In this document: piece by piece, positions 7,988 to 15,355 of the stretch
Layout of the letters: the number at the start of each line of letters is the position of its first letter
Position numbering within the stretch: the first letter of the stretch is position 1
DNA from: a virus
Length of the DNA: 34,948 bases
IMG/VR virus record: IMGVR_UViG_3300022700_000127
Location: 1-34,948 of that record
Strand: one strand, 5' to 3'
Program-made: the position numbers and the translations under genes
The notes under the pieces: model-generated
What the model saw: only the letters and a program-made list of their open reading frames with translations
The model's database searches: none
What the model was told of the DNA's origin: nothing

Positions 7988-9970
7988 ATGGCAGATTTAA
8001 ATATAATTCCAGAAGAAATAAAAATTTTTGTTAATCCAGACCCTGTTAAATGGATTTATACTGGTGGAACATTAACAAATGCAATTGGGTCTGGAAGTAC
8101 AACTGTTACTACTTCTGGTGATACAATGATTGTATATACTGCACCCGGAGCAACATCTTGGGGTAATATAAATGGTACTTTATCTGATCAAACTGACCTT
8201 CAAAATGCTCTTGATGGTAAGTTGAATGAGGAAACATTTAATACATATACTGGAACTACTGGTAATTATATAACATTATCTGCTTTTGATACTTATACAG
8301 GGGATACAGAGACAGAATTAATAGCTTTACAGGGTGATATAGACACAGTTAGTGGTGATACAGAACAAAATACTACCGATATAATTGCCTTAGAAAGTGA
8401 TATAGATACTATTTCTGGTAATACAGAGCAAAATACCACTGATATAATTGCCTTAGAAAGCGATTTAAATACCATTTCCGGACAAACTGATACAAATACC
8501 TCTGATATATCATCTCTTCAAACAAGTAAGCTAAATACTACTTTATTTGAAACATATACAGGGAATACTCAGACTACTTTAACCAATCTTGAAAATGATA
8601 AATTGGAAATAACCACCTTTAATACATACACTGGTGATACTGAAACAGAATTAAATGCATTAGAAAGTGAATTTGACAATTATGTACCAGCATCTGGTGG
8701 AACATTTACAGGTGATCTGCAAGGTACATCACTCCAATTATCTGGTGATTTAACAGTTAATGGTACAATGAATACAGTGCATGCACAGGAAGTATGGACT
8801 GAGAATGATTTCATTTATATGAGAAGTGGTGCTACCACAGGACTTGGAGTAGGTGAAGTAAGTGGTATTGCAGCATTAAATGTAGATGGTAGTACTACTG
8901 CAGTAATGGGTGTTACAAATGATGGTTTGATTCGTGTTGGATGGTCAGGTGATACACTTCAAGCTGTTGCCACAAGAGAAGATGCACCAACTGATGAGGG
9001 ATTTGCTCAATGGGATACCACTACCGAAAAATTTGTTACAACTGGACTTACACTTAGTCAGTATAAGAGTTTTACTGCAAGTACTTTAACAAATTTAGTT
9101 ATATCATCACCAACTCAAAATGAAGTACTTGCATATAATGGAACAAATTGGGTTAATAAATTAAGTTCGGATTATAAAGAGGTATATAACAATGGTGCTT
9201 CAACAATACCAGCGGGTACACTTATCACAATAACTGATTCAGCATCAGTTGTAATTGTATCAGTAGCTGATAAAGATACCAATGATGTTGTTTCTGGTAT
9301 AGCTGTAGAAGACATTGATCCTGCTACTACTGGAATAATGCAAATTAACGGAAGTATTCAAAAGAGTTTTATTAACACCTTTGGAATGTCAGGTGGTGAT
9401 AAATTATATCTCTCAGATGATGGTGGATATACAAATATAAAACCAACATCTGGTTATATTATTCAAATTGGTATTGTTGGATTGGTAGCATCATCAAGTG
9501 GCAGTATTGTACTTAATCTTCCTGCTACTGAAGTATTAGAGGTTAGTGATTTTGAAACATATACAGGTAATACAGAGACTGAATTAATTGCATTACAGGA
9601 TGATATAGACACTATTAGTGGTGATACAGAGCAAAATACTACTGATATAACATCACTTGAAAATAATAAAGCTGATAAAACAGCAACCATTAATTCAATT
9701 TCAACGTCTCAATCTGTTCAATCTGGATGGTCAAATGAGATAATTGAAGCAATAGGAACGATAACAATAACACTTCCAACTGGACTTAATGATGGATTTC
9801 AATTTACTGTTGTAAATGTTGGCACAGGTACAATTAGTTTTTCTGCAGGTACAGGAGCAACATTAAATTCAAAGGATAATAATACTTCACTTGCATCACA
9901 GTATGGTGCGGTGACAGGATACTATAAATCAAGTTCAGATACTTGGGTAATCATAGGAGATTTATCTTAA
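7988..9970 (+). CDS. Long tail fibre with trimeric coiled-coil shaft
   Basis: 660 residues. The N-terminal 90 residues are probably the attachment part. Residues about 90-220 form a shaft of repeats, TYTGxTETELxAL and DIDTxSGxTEQNTTDIIALES, with Ile/Leu spacing of a trimeric coiled coil; three tandem 21-residue units begin at residue 117. A beta-rich section follows, including FTGDLQGTSLQLSGDLTVNG, a pattern seen just before collagen-like or chaperone domains of long tail fibres. A second short coiled coil lies at about 523-560. The C-terminal domain (about 565-660, ITITLPTGLNDGFQFTVVNVGTGTISF) looks like a small beta-sandwich tip. A neighbour on each side is also adhesin-like. No autoproteolytic chaperone motif was recognised. 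Confidence 0.78.
   Translation: MADLNIIPEEIKIFVNPDPVKWIYTGGTLTNAIGSGSTTVTTSGDTMIVYTAPGATSWGNINGTLSDQTDLQNALDGKLNEETFNTYTGTTGNYITLSAFDTYTGDTETELIALQGDIDTVSGDTEQNTTDIIALESDIDTISGNTEQNTTDIIALESDLNTISGQTDTNTSDISSLQTSKLNTTLFETYTGNTQTTLTNLENDKLEITTFNTYTGDTETELNALESEFDNYVPASGGTFTGDLQGTSLQLSGDLTVNGTMNTVHAQEVWTENDFIYMRSGATTGLGVGEVSGIAALNVDGSTTAVMGVTNDGLIRVGWSGDTLQAVATREDAPTDEGFAQWDTTTEKFVTTGLTLSQYKSFTASTLTNLVISSPTQNEVLAYNGTNWVNKLSSDYKEVYNNGASTIPAGTLITITDSASVVIVSVADKDTNDVVSGIAVEDIDPATTGIMQINGSIQKSFINTFGMSGGDKLYLSDDGGYTNIKPTSGYIIQIGIVGLVASSSGSIVLNLPATEVLEVSDFETYTGNTETELIALQDDIDTISGDTEQNTTDITSLENNKADKTATINSISTSQSVQSGWSNEIIEAIGTITITLPTGLNDGFQFTVVNVGTGTISFSAGTGATLNSKDNNTSLASQYGAVTGYYKSSSDTWVIIGDLS
8336..8524 (+). 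repeat. Three tandem 63-bp units in the fibre shaft
   Basis: Units at 8336-8398, 8399-8461 and 8462-8524 each encode 21 residues (three heptads) of pattern DIDTxSGxTEQNTTDIIALES. Units 1 and 2 are nearly identical, unit 3 has diverged. A further related stretch of about 95 bp (8291-8385) is repeated at 9557-9651 in the same gene. Confidence 0.8.
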
Positions 9971-9971
9971 T

Positions 9972-11696
9972 ATGGGATTTAGTACAGTATTAAAGCACGG
10001 CATAGTTTCACAAGTGGGTGAATTATCGTTTCCAACGAGTGGATTAATTTCTTATTATAGGTTTGATGAAACAAGTGGAACTGTTGCTTATGATTCGCAT
10101 AATGGATATGATTTAACAAAATATAATACAGTAATAACATCTAATGCTATGAATAATAATGCATTAGATTTTAGTGATGATACTTCAATGGTTTATGGTT
10201 CATCAAGTTATTTTAATTTTGAAAGAACTGATTCATTTACATTTTCTTTATGGGTAACTAATTTGGTGAATGATGTACAAAGAAGATTTATAAATAAACA
10301 GATAGGTAATCCATATACAGGTTATAGATTTTTACAAACGGATATAAATTTTTTTCAATATGAATTGAGAGATACTGATGGAAAAAGAATTATTGTTGAT
10401 AGTAGTGATTTATATGATTTAACTGGGTATCATCATTATGTTTTTACATATGATGGTAGTAGTGATGCAAATGGTTTAAAAATTTTTATTGATGGTCAAG
10501 AAATAAATCTTACGATAAATAAAAATGAAGGATTAACTGGTAGTATACAAAATAATGAAAGATTTACAATTGGAAATTGGGATACTTATCAAACTCGTTC
10601 ACAAAGAGGCTATATGGATGAAATAGGTGTTTGGAATCGAGTCTTAACCCAAGAAGAAATAAGTAATTTATATAATGATGGTAATGGATTATTCTACAGA
10701 GTAGATGTTACAGGTATTAGTTTAGATACCAATACTGCTGATATACAAGAAGATGATACATATCAATTAAACTATACAATTACACCAAGTAATGCAACTA
10801 ATAAAGATGTTACTTGGTCAAGCAGTGATGAAACAAAAGCAACAGTTGATAGTAATGGACTTGTAACTGCAGTTGGTAATGTTGATGATACTTTTACAAT
10901 AACAATAACTACAGAAGATGGTGGATATACTGATAGTTGTGATTTTACAATTATTGAAGCAGTATTCGAAGCCACGGGTGGTAATGTATATGATGATAGT
11001 GGTTATCGTTACCATGAATTTACATCAGATGGAACATTTACCGTTGAATCATCTTCATCTGAAATTGAATACTTAATTGTTGCTGGTGGTGGTAATGGTG
11101 GCAGAGCTACTAATGGTAATGGTGGTAATTCATATCGCTATTTAGCTGGTGGTGGTGGTGCTGGTGGTTTAAAACAAGGCACTACTACAGTAGATAGTAA
11201 CACTGGTAATTATTCAATTAATGTTGGAAGTAATGAACAAAATTCATCAGCATTTGGTGTAACATCCAATGCAGGTGGTAGAGGTGGTGATGCTGGTTAT
11301 TCTACTAGTGATTCTGAAGATGGTCATAATGGAGGTTCTGGTGGTGGTGGAGCTGGATCAAGTGTAATTAATTCTGTTGGTTACGGTGGTTCTGGAATTT
11401 CCGGACAAGGATATGATGGTGCAAAAGGTAGTAATGGTAATGATTATTCTGGTGGTGGTGGTGGTAAAAATTCTGCTGCTTCTGAAGAAAGTGGAGGTAA
11501 TGGTAAATCAGTATGGGGTTCAACATATTCAAAAGGTGGTAATGGAAGATTAGATTATAATAATGGTTCTGGTTCTAGTGCTGCTGCTAATACTGGTAAT
11601 GGTGGACAAGGTGGTGCTGTTAATTCCAATGATTGGGTAACATACAATGGTGGTAACGGTGGCTCTGGAATAGTAATAATAAGATACCCTATATAA
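9972..11696 (+). CDS. Tail adhesin: LamG-like, Big2-like and glycine-rich domains
   Basis: 574 residues, one base after the previous stop codon, so translation is probably coupled. Residues about 20-242 are LamG/concanavalin-like (GLISYYRFDETSGTVAYDS, HHYVFTYDGSSDANGLKIF, GYMDEIGVWNRVLTQEEIS). Residues about 245-325 are a bacterial Ig-like group 2 domain (VTGISLDTNTADI, NKDVTWSSSDETKATVD, NGLVTAVG). Residues about 340-574 are glycine-rich and begin FTSDGTFTVESSSS, closely matching the start of the glycine-rich part of the protein at 2199, and end with a hydrophobic strand SGIVIIRYPI. The domains suggest carbohydrate and cell-surface binding at the fibre tip. The same building blocks as the giant adhesin appear in a different order. 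Confidence 0.78.
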   Translation: MGFSTVLKHGIVSQVGELSFPTSGLISYYRFDETSGTVAYDSHNGYDLTKYNTVITSNAMNNNALDFSDDTSMVYGSSSYFNFERTDSFTFSLWVTNLVNDVQRRFINKQIGNPYTGYRFLQTDINFFQYELRDTDGKRIIVDSSDLYDLTGYHHYVFTYDGSSDANGLKIFIDGQEINLTINKNEGLTGSIQNNERFTIGNWDTYQTRSQRGYMDEIGVWNRVLTQEEISNLYNDGNGLFYRVDVTGISLDTNTADIQEDDTYQLNYTITPSNATNKDVTWSSSDETKATVDSNGLVTAVGNVDDTFTITITTEDGGYTDSCDFTIIEAVFEATGGNVYDDSGYRYHEFTSDGTFTVESSSSEIEYLIVAGGGNGGRATNGNGGNSYRYLAGGGGAGGLKQGTTTVDSNTGNYSINVGSNEQNSSAFGVTSNAGGRGGDAGYSTSDSEDGHNGGSGGGGAGSSVINSVGYGGSGISGQGYDGAKGSNGNDYSGGGGGKNSAASEESGGNGKSVWGSTYSKGGNGRLDYNNGSGSSAAANTGNGGQGGAVNSNDWVTYNGGNGGSGIVIIRYPI

Positions 11697-11727
11697 TCAA
11701 TTATAATTTTTAATTAAAAAAACTAAA

Positions 11728-12018
11728 ATGTGCCATATGACACAACAGCAACAAGATAAATTAAATGTATTTCTAAAATACTTCAATTCAGTACTTATGA
11801 CATTTATAACATTGCTTCTAATTTATGGAGCAGCTACCGTAAATGATTTGTCAAAAAAGATTGATTCTATGAACGTTAAATTAGAAAAAGAAATAATTCA
11901 AAGACAGTCAAATACTTTAATTTTAAAAGATCACGAGAAAAGAATAAGAAATATAGAGGGTACAATTGTTGATACCAAAAGTTGGGTAGACAAATACTTT
12001 CAAAGAAAGGATAATTAA
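11728..12018 (+). CDS. Small membrane protein with coiled coil (lysis-associated, XhlA/spanin-like)
   Basis: 96 residues. A transmembrane helix spans about 20-40 (SVLMTFITLLLIYGAATV), followed by a long charged coiled coil (LSKKIDSMNVKLEKEI, HEKRIRNIEGTI). This one-helix plus coiled-coil layout is found in holin accessory and spanin-like proteins. Its stop codon abuts the next gene, a two-helix holin candidate, which supports a lysis role. The start may be 11728 or the in-frame ATG at 11737 three codons later. There is no lipobox and no enzymatic motif. The lysis assignment is inference. Confidence 0.55.
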   Translation: MCHMTQQQQDKLNVFLKYFNSVLMTFITLLLIYGAATVNDLSKKIDSMNVKLEKEIIQRQSNTLILKDHEKRIRNIEGTIVDTKSWVDKYFQRKDN

Positions 12019-12246
12019 ATGAGACAATTTTTAATTAAACTATTAAAAAATGAAAACAATGAAATAAGTTCAAAGAGATTTTTGGCTATTTTTATTTATA
12101 CTCCTGTGTTAATTTTTGCCATTTTTTTTGGATTTGAAATTAATGTACTATATTTAATTGCTGGTCTTGTACTCTCCCTTTTAGGAGTTACTTCAATAGA
12201 AAAATTTTCAAAGAATTTGAGAAAAAATGATAGAAATAAATTATAA
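12019..12246 (+). CDS. Putative holin, two membrane helices
   Basis: 75 residues with a charged N-terminus (KLLKNENNEISSKRF), two hydrophobic helices (about 21-40, LAIFIYTPVLIFAIFFGF, and about 43-60, VLYLIAGLVLSLLGV) and a lysine-rich C-terminus. Size, topology and charge fit small class II-type holins, and the sequence style ISSKRF...LLGVTSIEKF is familiar from Bacteroidota phage holins. It starts on the base after the preceding stop codon. The endolysin candidate is far away at 21082, so the lysis genes are split. Confidence 0.6.
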   Translation: MRQFLIKLLKNENNEISSKRFLAIFIYTPVLIFAIFFGFEINVLYLIAGLVLSLLGVTSIEKFSKNLRKNDRNKL

Positions 12247-12271
12247 TTTTTTATAATAAATAACAATAATA

Positions 12272-13540
12272 ATGAGTGAAAAAGATAAAATAAAAGAAGG
12301 TCTTCAGAAAGAAGGATTTGATAGTGTAAAGGAAGTTGAAGGCAAAGAAAAATTTAACTATGTAATACCTGCATTTGAGAAGATGTATGCTGAAATAAAT
12401 CCTCGTCAAGTTACACTTAAAAACAACATTATCTATCTCAATTCAACAGAAGATAGAAATGATAATGCATATATGTTTCAATGCCAAGACCTATATAGAA
12501 ATGCAAGTGCCACTCATTCAGCTTGTATAAACCTAAGGCATGATTTAACAGTTGCAAATGGATTAGAACCAGTTAATGAAGACCCTGCTACACAAGAATT
12601 TTTGGATAGAGTAAATAGAGTTGGTGATACTTGGCAGGATATATGGGAAAAAATATGCTTTGATCAACAATTGCATGGTATGTTTTCACTCCAACTCCTC
12701 TACAATAGAGAACAGGAAATACCTGAGGTTATTCACATTGATATATCAAATGTCAGAGCAATTTCAAATAAGGAAAATGAAGAATTTGTGCCATATATAG
12801 ATACTTGGGCATTATCAAACAAATGGGCAGATATATCCACTAAAAATAGATATACTCCAAATAATTCTGCAGCATCTATTGCTAATTTTAATCCAAATTC
12901 TTATAAAGAAGATGGATATAGACAGTTATTAGTGCACAGAGATTACCAATCTGGTAATTTTCCTTATGGATTACCACACTATAACAGTGTACTTAAATAC
13001 ATACAATTGGATAATGAACTATCAAAATTCCATTTAAATAAAGTTAGTGGTGGATTCTTTCCCAATGTTATTGTAAAGCTGGCTGGTAATCCATCAGAGG
13101 AAGAGAAGGATGAATTTGTAAGGAATTTTAAAAGAAAATACTTGGGTACTGACAATGAAAAAGTAATGTTTATCTGGAATGAAGGAGAGGACGTTGAACC
13201 AGAGATTATTCCATTTTCCACAAATGATGATAATCAAATCTTTGAAATACTTGATAGAGTAACTACTCAAAAGATACTTACTGCAAATCAAATTATGCCT
13301 GAGCTTGCTTCATTACCATCTGAGGGTCAATCACTTGGTGGAGATGCAAATAAAATCAATGTATCAAGGCAATATACAATTGAGACAGTTATCAAACCAA
13401 TTCAAAAATCAATGTTAAAGACTATTAATAAGATTTTTAAACATAATGGACTAAGCAGTGTGACTGTTACAAATGAGGCATTAAAGTTAAATGAGCAAGA
13501 GAATAAAAATAATAATGATAATGCACCTGAAACAAACTAA
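12272..13540 (+). CDS. Portal protein
   Basis: 422 residues, about the size of HK97/SPP1-type portals. It forms the dodecameric ring at the capsid vertex through which DNA is packaged. Signs: an N-terminal arm; a helical/beta clip and stem region (FDQQLHGMFSLQLLYN); VSGGFFPNVIVKLAG (about 260) and the acidic segment after it; then ILTANQIMPELASLPSEGQSLGGDANKI (about 340-365), the typical portal sequence in which a Gly-rich Q-S-L-G-G segment is followed by a long helix; and a C-terminal helix (VIKPIQKSMLKTINKIF). The next gene is a head-tail adaptor. It lies after the lysis genes instead of beside the terminase, an unusual place. The C-terminus is Asn-rich and probably disordered. Confidence 0.85.
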   Translation: MSEKDKIKEGLQKEGFDSVKEVEGKEKFNYVIPAFEKMYAEINPRQVTLKNNIIYLNSTEDRNDNAYMFQCQDLYRNASATHSACINLRHDLTVANGLEPVNEDPATQEFLDRVNRVGDTWQDIWEKICFDQQLHGMFSLQLLYNREQEIPEVIHIDISNVRAISNKENEEFVPYIDTWALSNKWADISTKNRYTPNNSAASIANFNPNSYKEDGYRQLLVHRDYQSGNFPYGLPHYNSVLKYIQLDNELSKFHLNKVSGGFFPNVIVKLAGNPSEEEKDEFVRNFKRKYLGTDNEKVMFIWNEGEDVEPEIIPFSTNDDNQIFEILDRVTTQKILTANQIMPELASLPSEGQSLGGDANKINVSRQYTIETVIKPIQKSMLKTINKIFKHNGLSSVTVTNEALKLNEQENKNNNDNAPETN

Positions 13541-13552
13541 TAAAAGCGAGAT

Positions 13553-14077
13553 ATGAAAGATATATTATTAATTACAAGTGAGGAAATAAAGGACAATGCT
13601 CCAATTAGTCAATCAATTGATCCACAATTATTAGAACCATTCATACCACTTGCTCAGACATTTCATCTGAAGCCAATTTTGGGTGATCCACTCTTTAATG
13701 AATTGATTACATCAGTATCAGGTGACACATTGTCCGGTGATAATTATACCCTTATATATACCTATATTGAACCAGTTGTTTCTTGGTTTGCATTATATGA
13801 GGCATATCCATTTATATGGTCGAAAATTAATGCAAAGGGTGCTACAAAATCATTCTCTGACAACAGTGAATCTCTGTCAAAGAAAGAATTTGAGCTAATT
13901 AAGCAAGAGATATACGATAAGGCAGTTACATTTAAGAACTTACTTATTGATTATTTAAATGACAATGATGATAAGTTCCCATCATATCGAACTGAAGGTA
14001 GTTCAACCAAGAGCAATTCTTCTGGAATCTATTTAGGTAAGAATTATTACCGTAATTACAATGATTATTGTTGGTAA
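13553..14077 (+). CDS. Head-tail adaptor-like protein (DUF6712 type)
   Basis: 174 residues, mostly helical, 12 bp after the portal gene. The pattern LLITSEEIKDNAPIS, IDPQLLEPFIPLAQTFHLKPILG, LFNEL, then YIEPVVSWFALYEAYPFIWSKI, is that of small helical adaptor/connector proteins common next to portals in Bacteroidota phages (DUF6712). The C-terminus is Ser/Tyr-rich (SGIYLGKNYYRNYNDYCW). It probably docks on the portal ring as the first neck component. A hairpin with terminator character follows within 10 bp, so this is likely the end of the long rightward late transcript. Confidence 0.65.
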   Translation: MKDILLITSEEIKDNAPISQSIDPQLLEPFIPLAQTFHLKPILGDPLFNELITSVSGDTLSGDNYTLIYTYIEPVVSWFALYEAYPFIWSKINAKGATKSFSDNSESLSKKEFELIKQEIYDKAVTFKNLLIDYLNDNDDKFPSYRTEGSSTKSNSSGIYLGKNYYRNYNDYCW

Positions 14078-14080
14078 AGT

Positions 14081-14110
14081 AAAGAGAGTGTACTATCATA
14101 CACTCCCTTT
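14081..14110 (+). terminator. Hairpin ending the late transcript
   Basis: AAAGAGAGTGTA pairs with TACACTCCCTTT (11 of 12 pairs) around a CTATCA loop, starting four bases after the adaptor stop codon. The T-tract is short (CCCTTTG), so termination may be partial. Confidence 0.65.
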
Positions 14111-14313
14111 GAACCTCGTTTGATGCACCTATATAAGATACTTAGTGAGTGGTTTATTGCATATTTTTTTATGTTATATACTCCCTCACTTAAAGCTGTC
14201 AAACCAGCTTTTACAAAAATAACAATGAAAAGACATTATCTTATACGTAGATAATAAAAAAATGTTACAAATTTAATTGCATTTTTTATCTAGTTATATT
14301 TTCATTCTAATAG

Positions 14314-14348
14314 CTTCTGTAACTCCCATTGAATAAGTTTTACAGAAG
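14314..14348. repeat. 35-bp inverted-arm element, copy A
   Basis: Arms CTTCTGTAA and TTACAGAAG are perfect inverted repeats separated by 17 bases (CTCCCATTGAATAAGTT). The same design recurs at 14949-14983 and, with one degenerate arm, at 14540-14574. A T-run (ATTTTTTT) follows, so copy A could also terminate rightward RNA. Confidence 0.8.
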
Positions 14349-14465
14349 GTATTTTTTTATCACACTCAAATTTCATTCTACGAAATTTGAAAATCATCAC
14401 CATAAAAGTTATGATGATGTTTATACTACCCCCCCAAAAATAATCATCACATTATAACTTATCAT

Positions 14466-14497
14466 GTCAATTAAATTTTGGCGGAAAATTAATTGAC
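14466..14497. other. Strong hairpin with GGCGG loop
   Basis: GTCAATTAAATTTT pairs with AAAATTAATTGAC (13 pairs, one bulged A) around the only G-rich loop of the region. No T-tract follows, so it is probably not a terminator. A protein-binding, single-strand-initiation or packaging structure is possible. Confidence 0.6.
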
Positions 14498-14539
14498 AGT
14501 ACCAACATCGATCGACTTGTTTAATTTTAGCTTAACTCA

Positions 14540-14574
14540 AAAATAGAATTCCCATATAATAGGGGTTACAGAAC
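14540..14574. repeat. 35-bp element, degenerate copy C
   Basis: The right arm TTACAGAAC matches eight of nine bases of the arm of copies A and B. The 17-base centre TTCCCATATAATAGGGG keeps the TCCC and AATA positions. The left arm is lost. Confidence 0.5.
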
Positions 14575-14690
14575 GGTAAAATTTTAGTTTTATATGAAAA
14601 TTGCACAAATCGACTTTTATTTTCTCTTCTGGTTCGGTTCAGCTTAAAAATTTTACAAAACAAGTTATAGTTCTTCTTCAAGTTTGTTAT

Positions 14691-14741
14691 TTTCCAAAAT
14701 TGTTCAAAATGAATTATAATTCATTCACCCCCTTTTGGAAA
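14691..14741. other. Nested palindrome (possible cruciform)
   Basis: The outer arms TTTCCAAAA and TTTTGGAAA pair perfectly. They enclose an 18-bp perfect palindrome, AATGAATTATAATTCATT, at 14708-14725. Double nesting in a short stretch suggests a protein-binding or structural site. Confidence 0.65.
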
Positions 14742-14802
14742 TGCCTATGAATTGGGAGCTAAAGAAGACAGTTTTTATAATTGTATTTATTAAATCACTG
14801 AC

Positions 14803-14845
14803 ATAAAAAAAACAACTCACTTTCACGTTAAGTTGTTTTTTTTAT
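14803..14845. terminator. Bidirectional intrinsic terminator
   Basis: ATAAAAAAAACAACT and AGTTGTTTTTTTTAT are perfect inverted repeats of 15 bp with a 13-base loop. An A8 tract on one side and a T8 tract on the other let it stop transcripts from both directions, as expected between the convergent rightward late and leftward operons. Confidence 0.88.
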
Positions 14846-14856
14846 CGACCACCTTA

Positions 14857-14875
14857 AAAAATCAGATTGATTTTT
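14857..14875. terminator. Short symmetric terminator-like hairpin
   Basis: AAAAATCA and TGATTTTT pair perfectly around GAT, flanked by A and T runs. It is a second, weaker bidirectional stop between the convergent units. Confidence 0.55.
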
Positions 14876-14948
14876 ATCAGAATGTTTTTTCAATTATACC
14901 CCAATGAAATTTTTCCTTCACGAGTAACACCATTTTCAATTATACCCA

Positions 14949-14983
14949 CTTCTGTAATCCCTATTTAATAAGCATTACAGAAG
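14949..14983. repeat. 35-bp inverted-arm element, copy B
   Basis: Arms CTTCTGTAA/TTACAGAAG are identical to copy A, with the same 17-base spacing and a related centre (TCCCTATTTAATAAGCA). It ends 7 bp before the stop codon of the last leftward gene, so its RNA hairpin could form the 3' end of that transcript. Confidence 0.8.
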
Positions 14984-14990
14984 AAAGTTG

Positions 14991-15320
14991 TTATAAATTC
15001 AATTGTTTTTCTATTGCCTTTTTTATCTTATCCTGATTTTCATCATCCATTTCAATTATTTCCAAAATAACATTTAACATATCTCTCTCAGATAGTATAT
15101 AACCACTACCTTCAAACCTTATTTTATTGTGATTCTGAATAGTATTTATATTGAATCTTTTAAAGACATGCTCACTAATCTGTCTTATTAGCTCTGTGTT
15201 TACTTGCTTCTCAAATTGCTCTTTTGTCACTTCCAATGACTTGAATTCATCTTCAGTTATCTTGTGATTAACTTTGATTAGCTTATTTTGTAGATTAAAA
15301 ATCTTGTTTGTTTCATTCAT
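14991..15320 (-). CDS. Hypothetical helical protein, last gene of leftward operon
   Basis: 109 residues, predicted almost entirely helical and rich in Glu, Lys and Asn. There is no membrane segment and no recognised domain. A central segment (VNTELIRQISEHVFKRFNINTI) and RFEGSGYILSERDMLNVILEIIEM could be two helical hairpins. Unlike most genes here it has a clear Shine-Dalgarno-like AAGGAG nine bases before its ATG, together with an A-rich spacer. It is the last gene of the leftward operon and ends next to the non-coding region. Function unknown; a regulatory or host-takeover role would be a guess. Confidence 0.75.
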   Translation of the reverse strand: MNETNKIFNLQNKLIKVNHKITEDEFKSLEVTKEQFEKQVNTELIRQISEHVFKRFNINTIQNHNKIRFEGSGYILSERDMLNVILEIIEMDDENQDKIKKAIEKQLNL

Positions 15321-15355
15321 AATTTATTTCTCCTTATTTTAAAATTGATTATTGT

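Larger units (their letters stand above)
14078..14990. other. Long structured non-coding region
   Basis: About 910 bp with no credible gene in six frames, by far the largest such stretch in an otherwise packed genome. It lies between the ends of the rightward and leftward transcripts. Contents: hairpins at 14081-14110, 14192-14211 (AAAGCTG/CAGCTTT), 14393-14417, 14466-14497, 14691-14741, 14803-14845 and 14857-14875; a 35-bp element in two full copies plus one partial; the 15-mer TTTTCAATTATACCC twice (14887 and 14933); a run of seven C at 14429-14435; and ATCGATCGA at 14507. It could hold a packaging site, a replication or recombination site, or structured RNAs. No known RNA family was recognised. 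Confidence 0.75.

Noticed and set aside
14078-14990. tRNA or known riboswitch in the non-coding region
   Set aside because: No cloverleaf with a T-loop GTTCGAAT-type sequence and no recognisable riboswitch core; the hairpins are simple inverted repeats.
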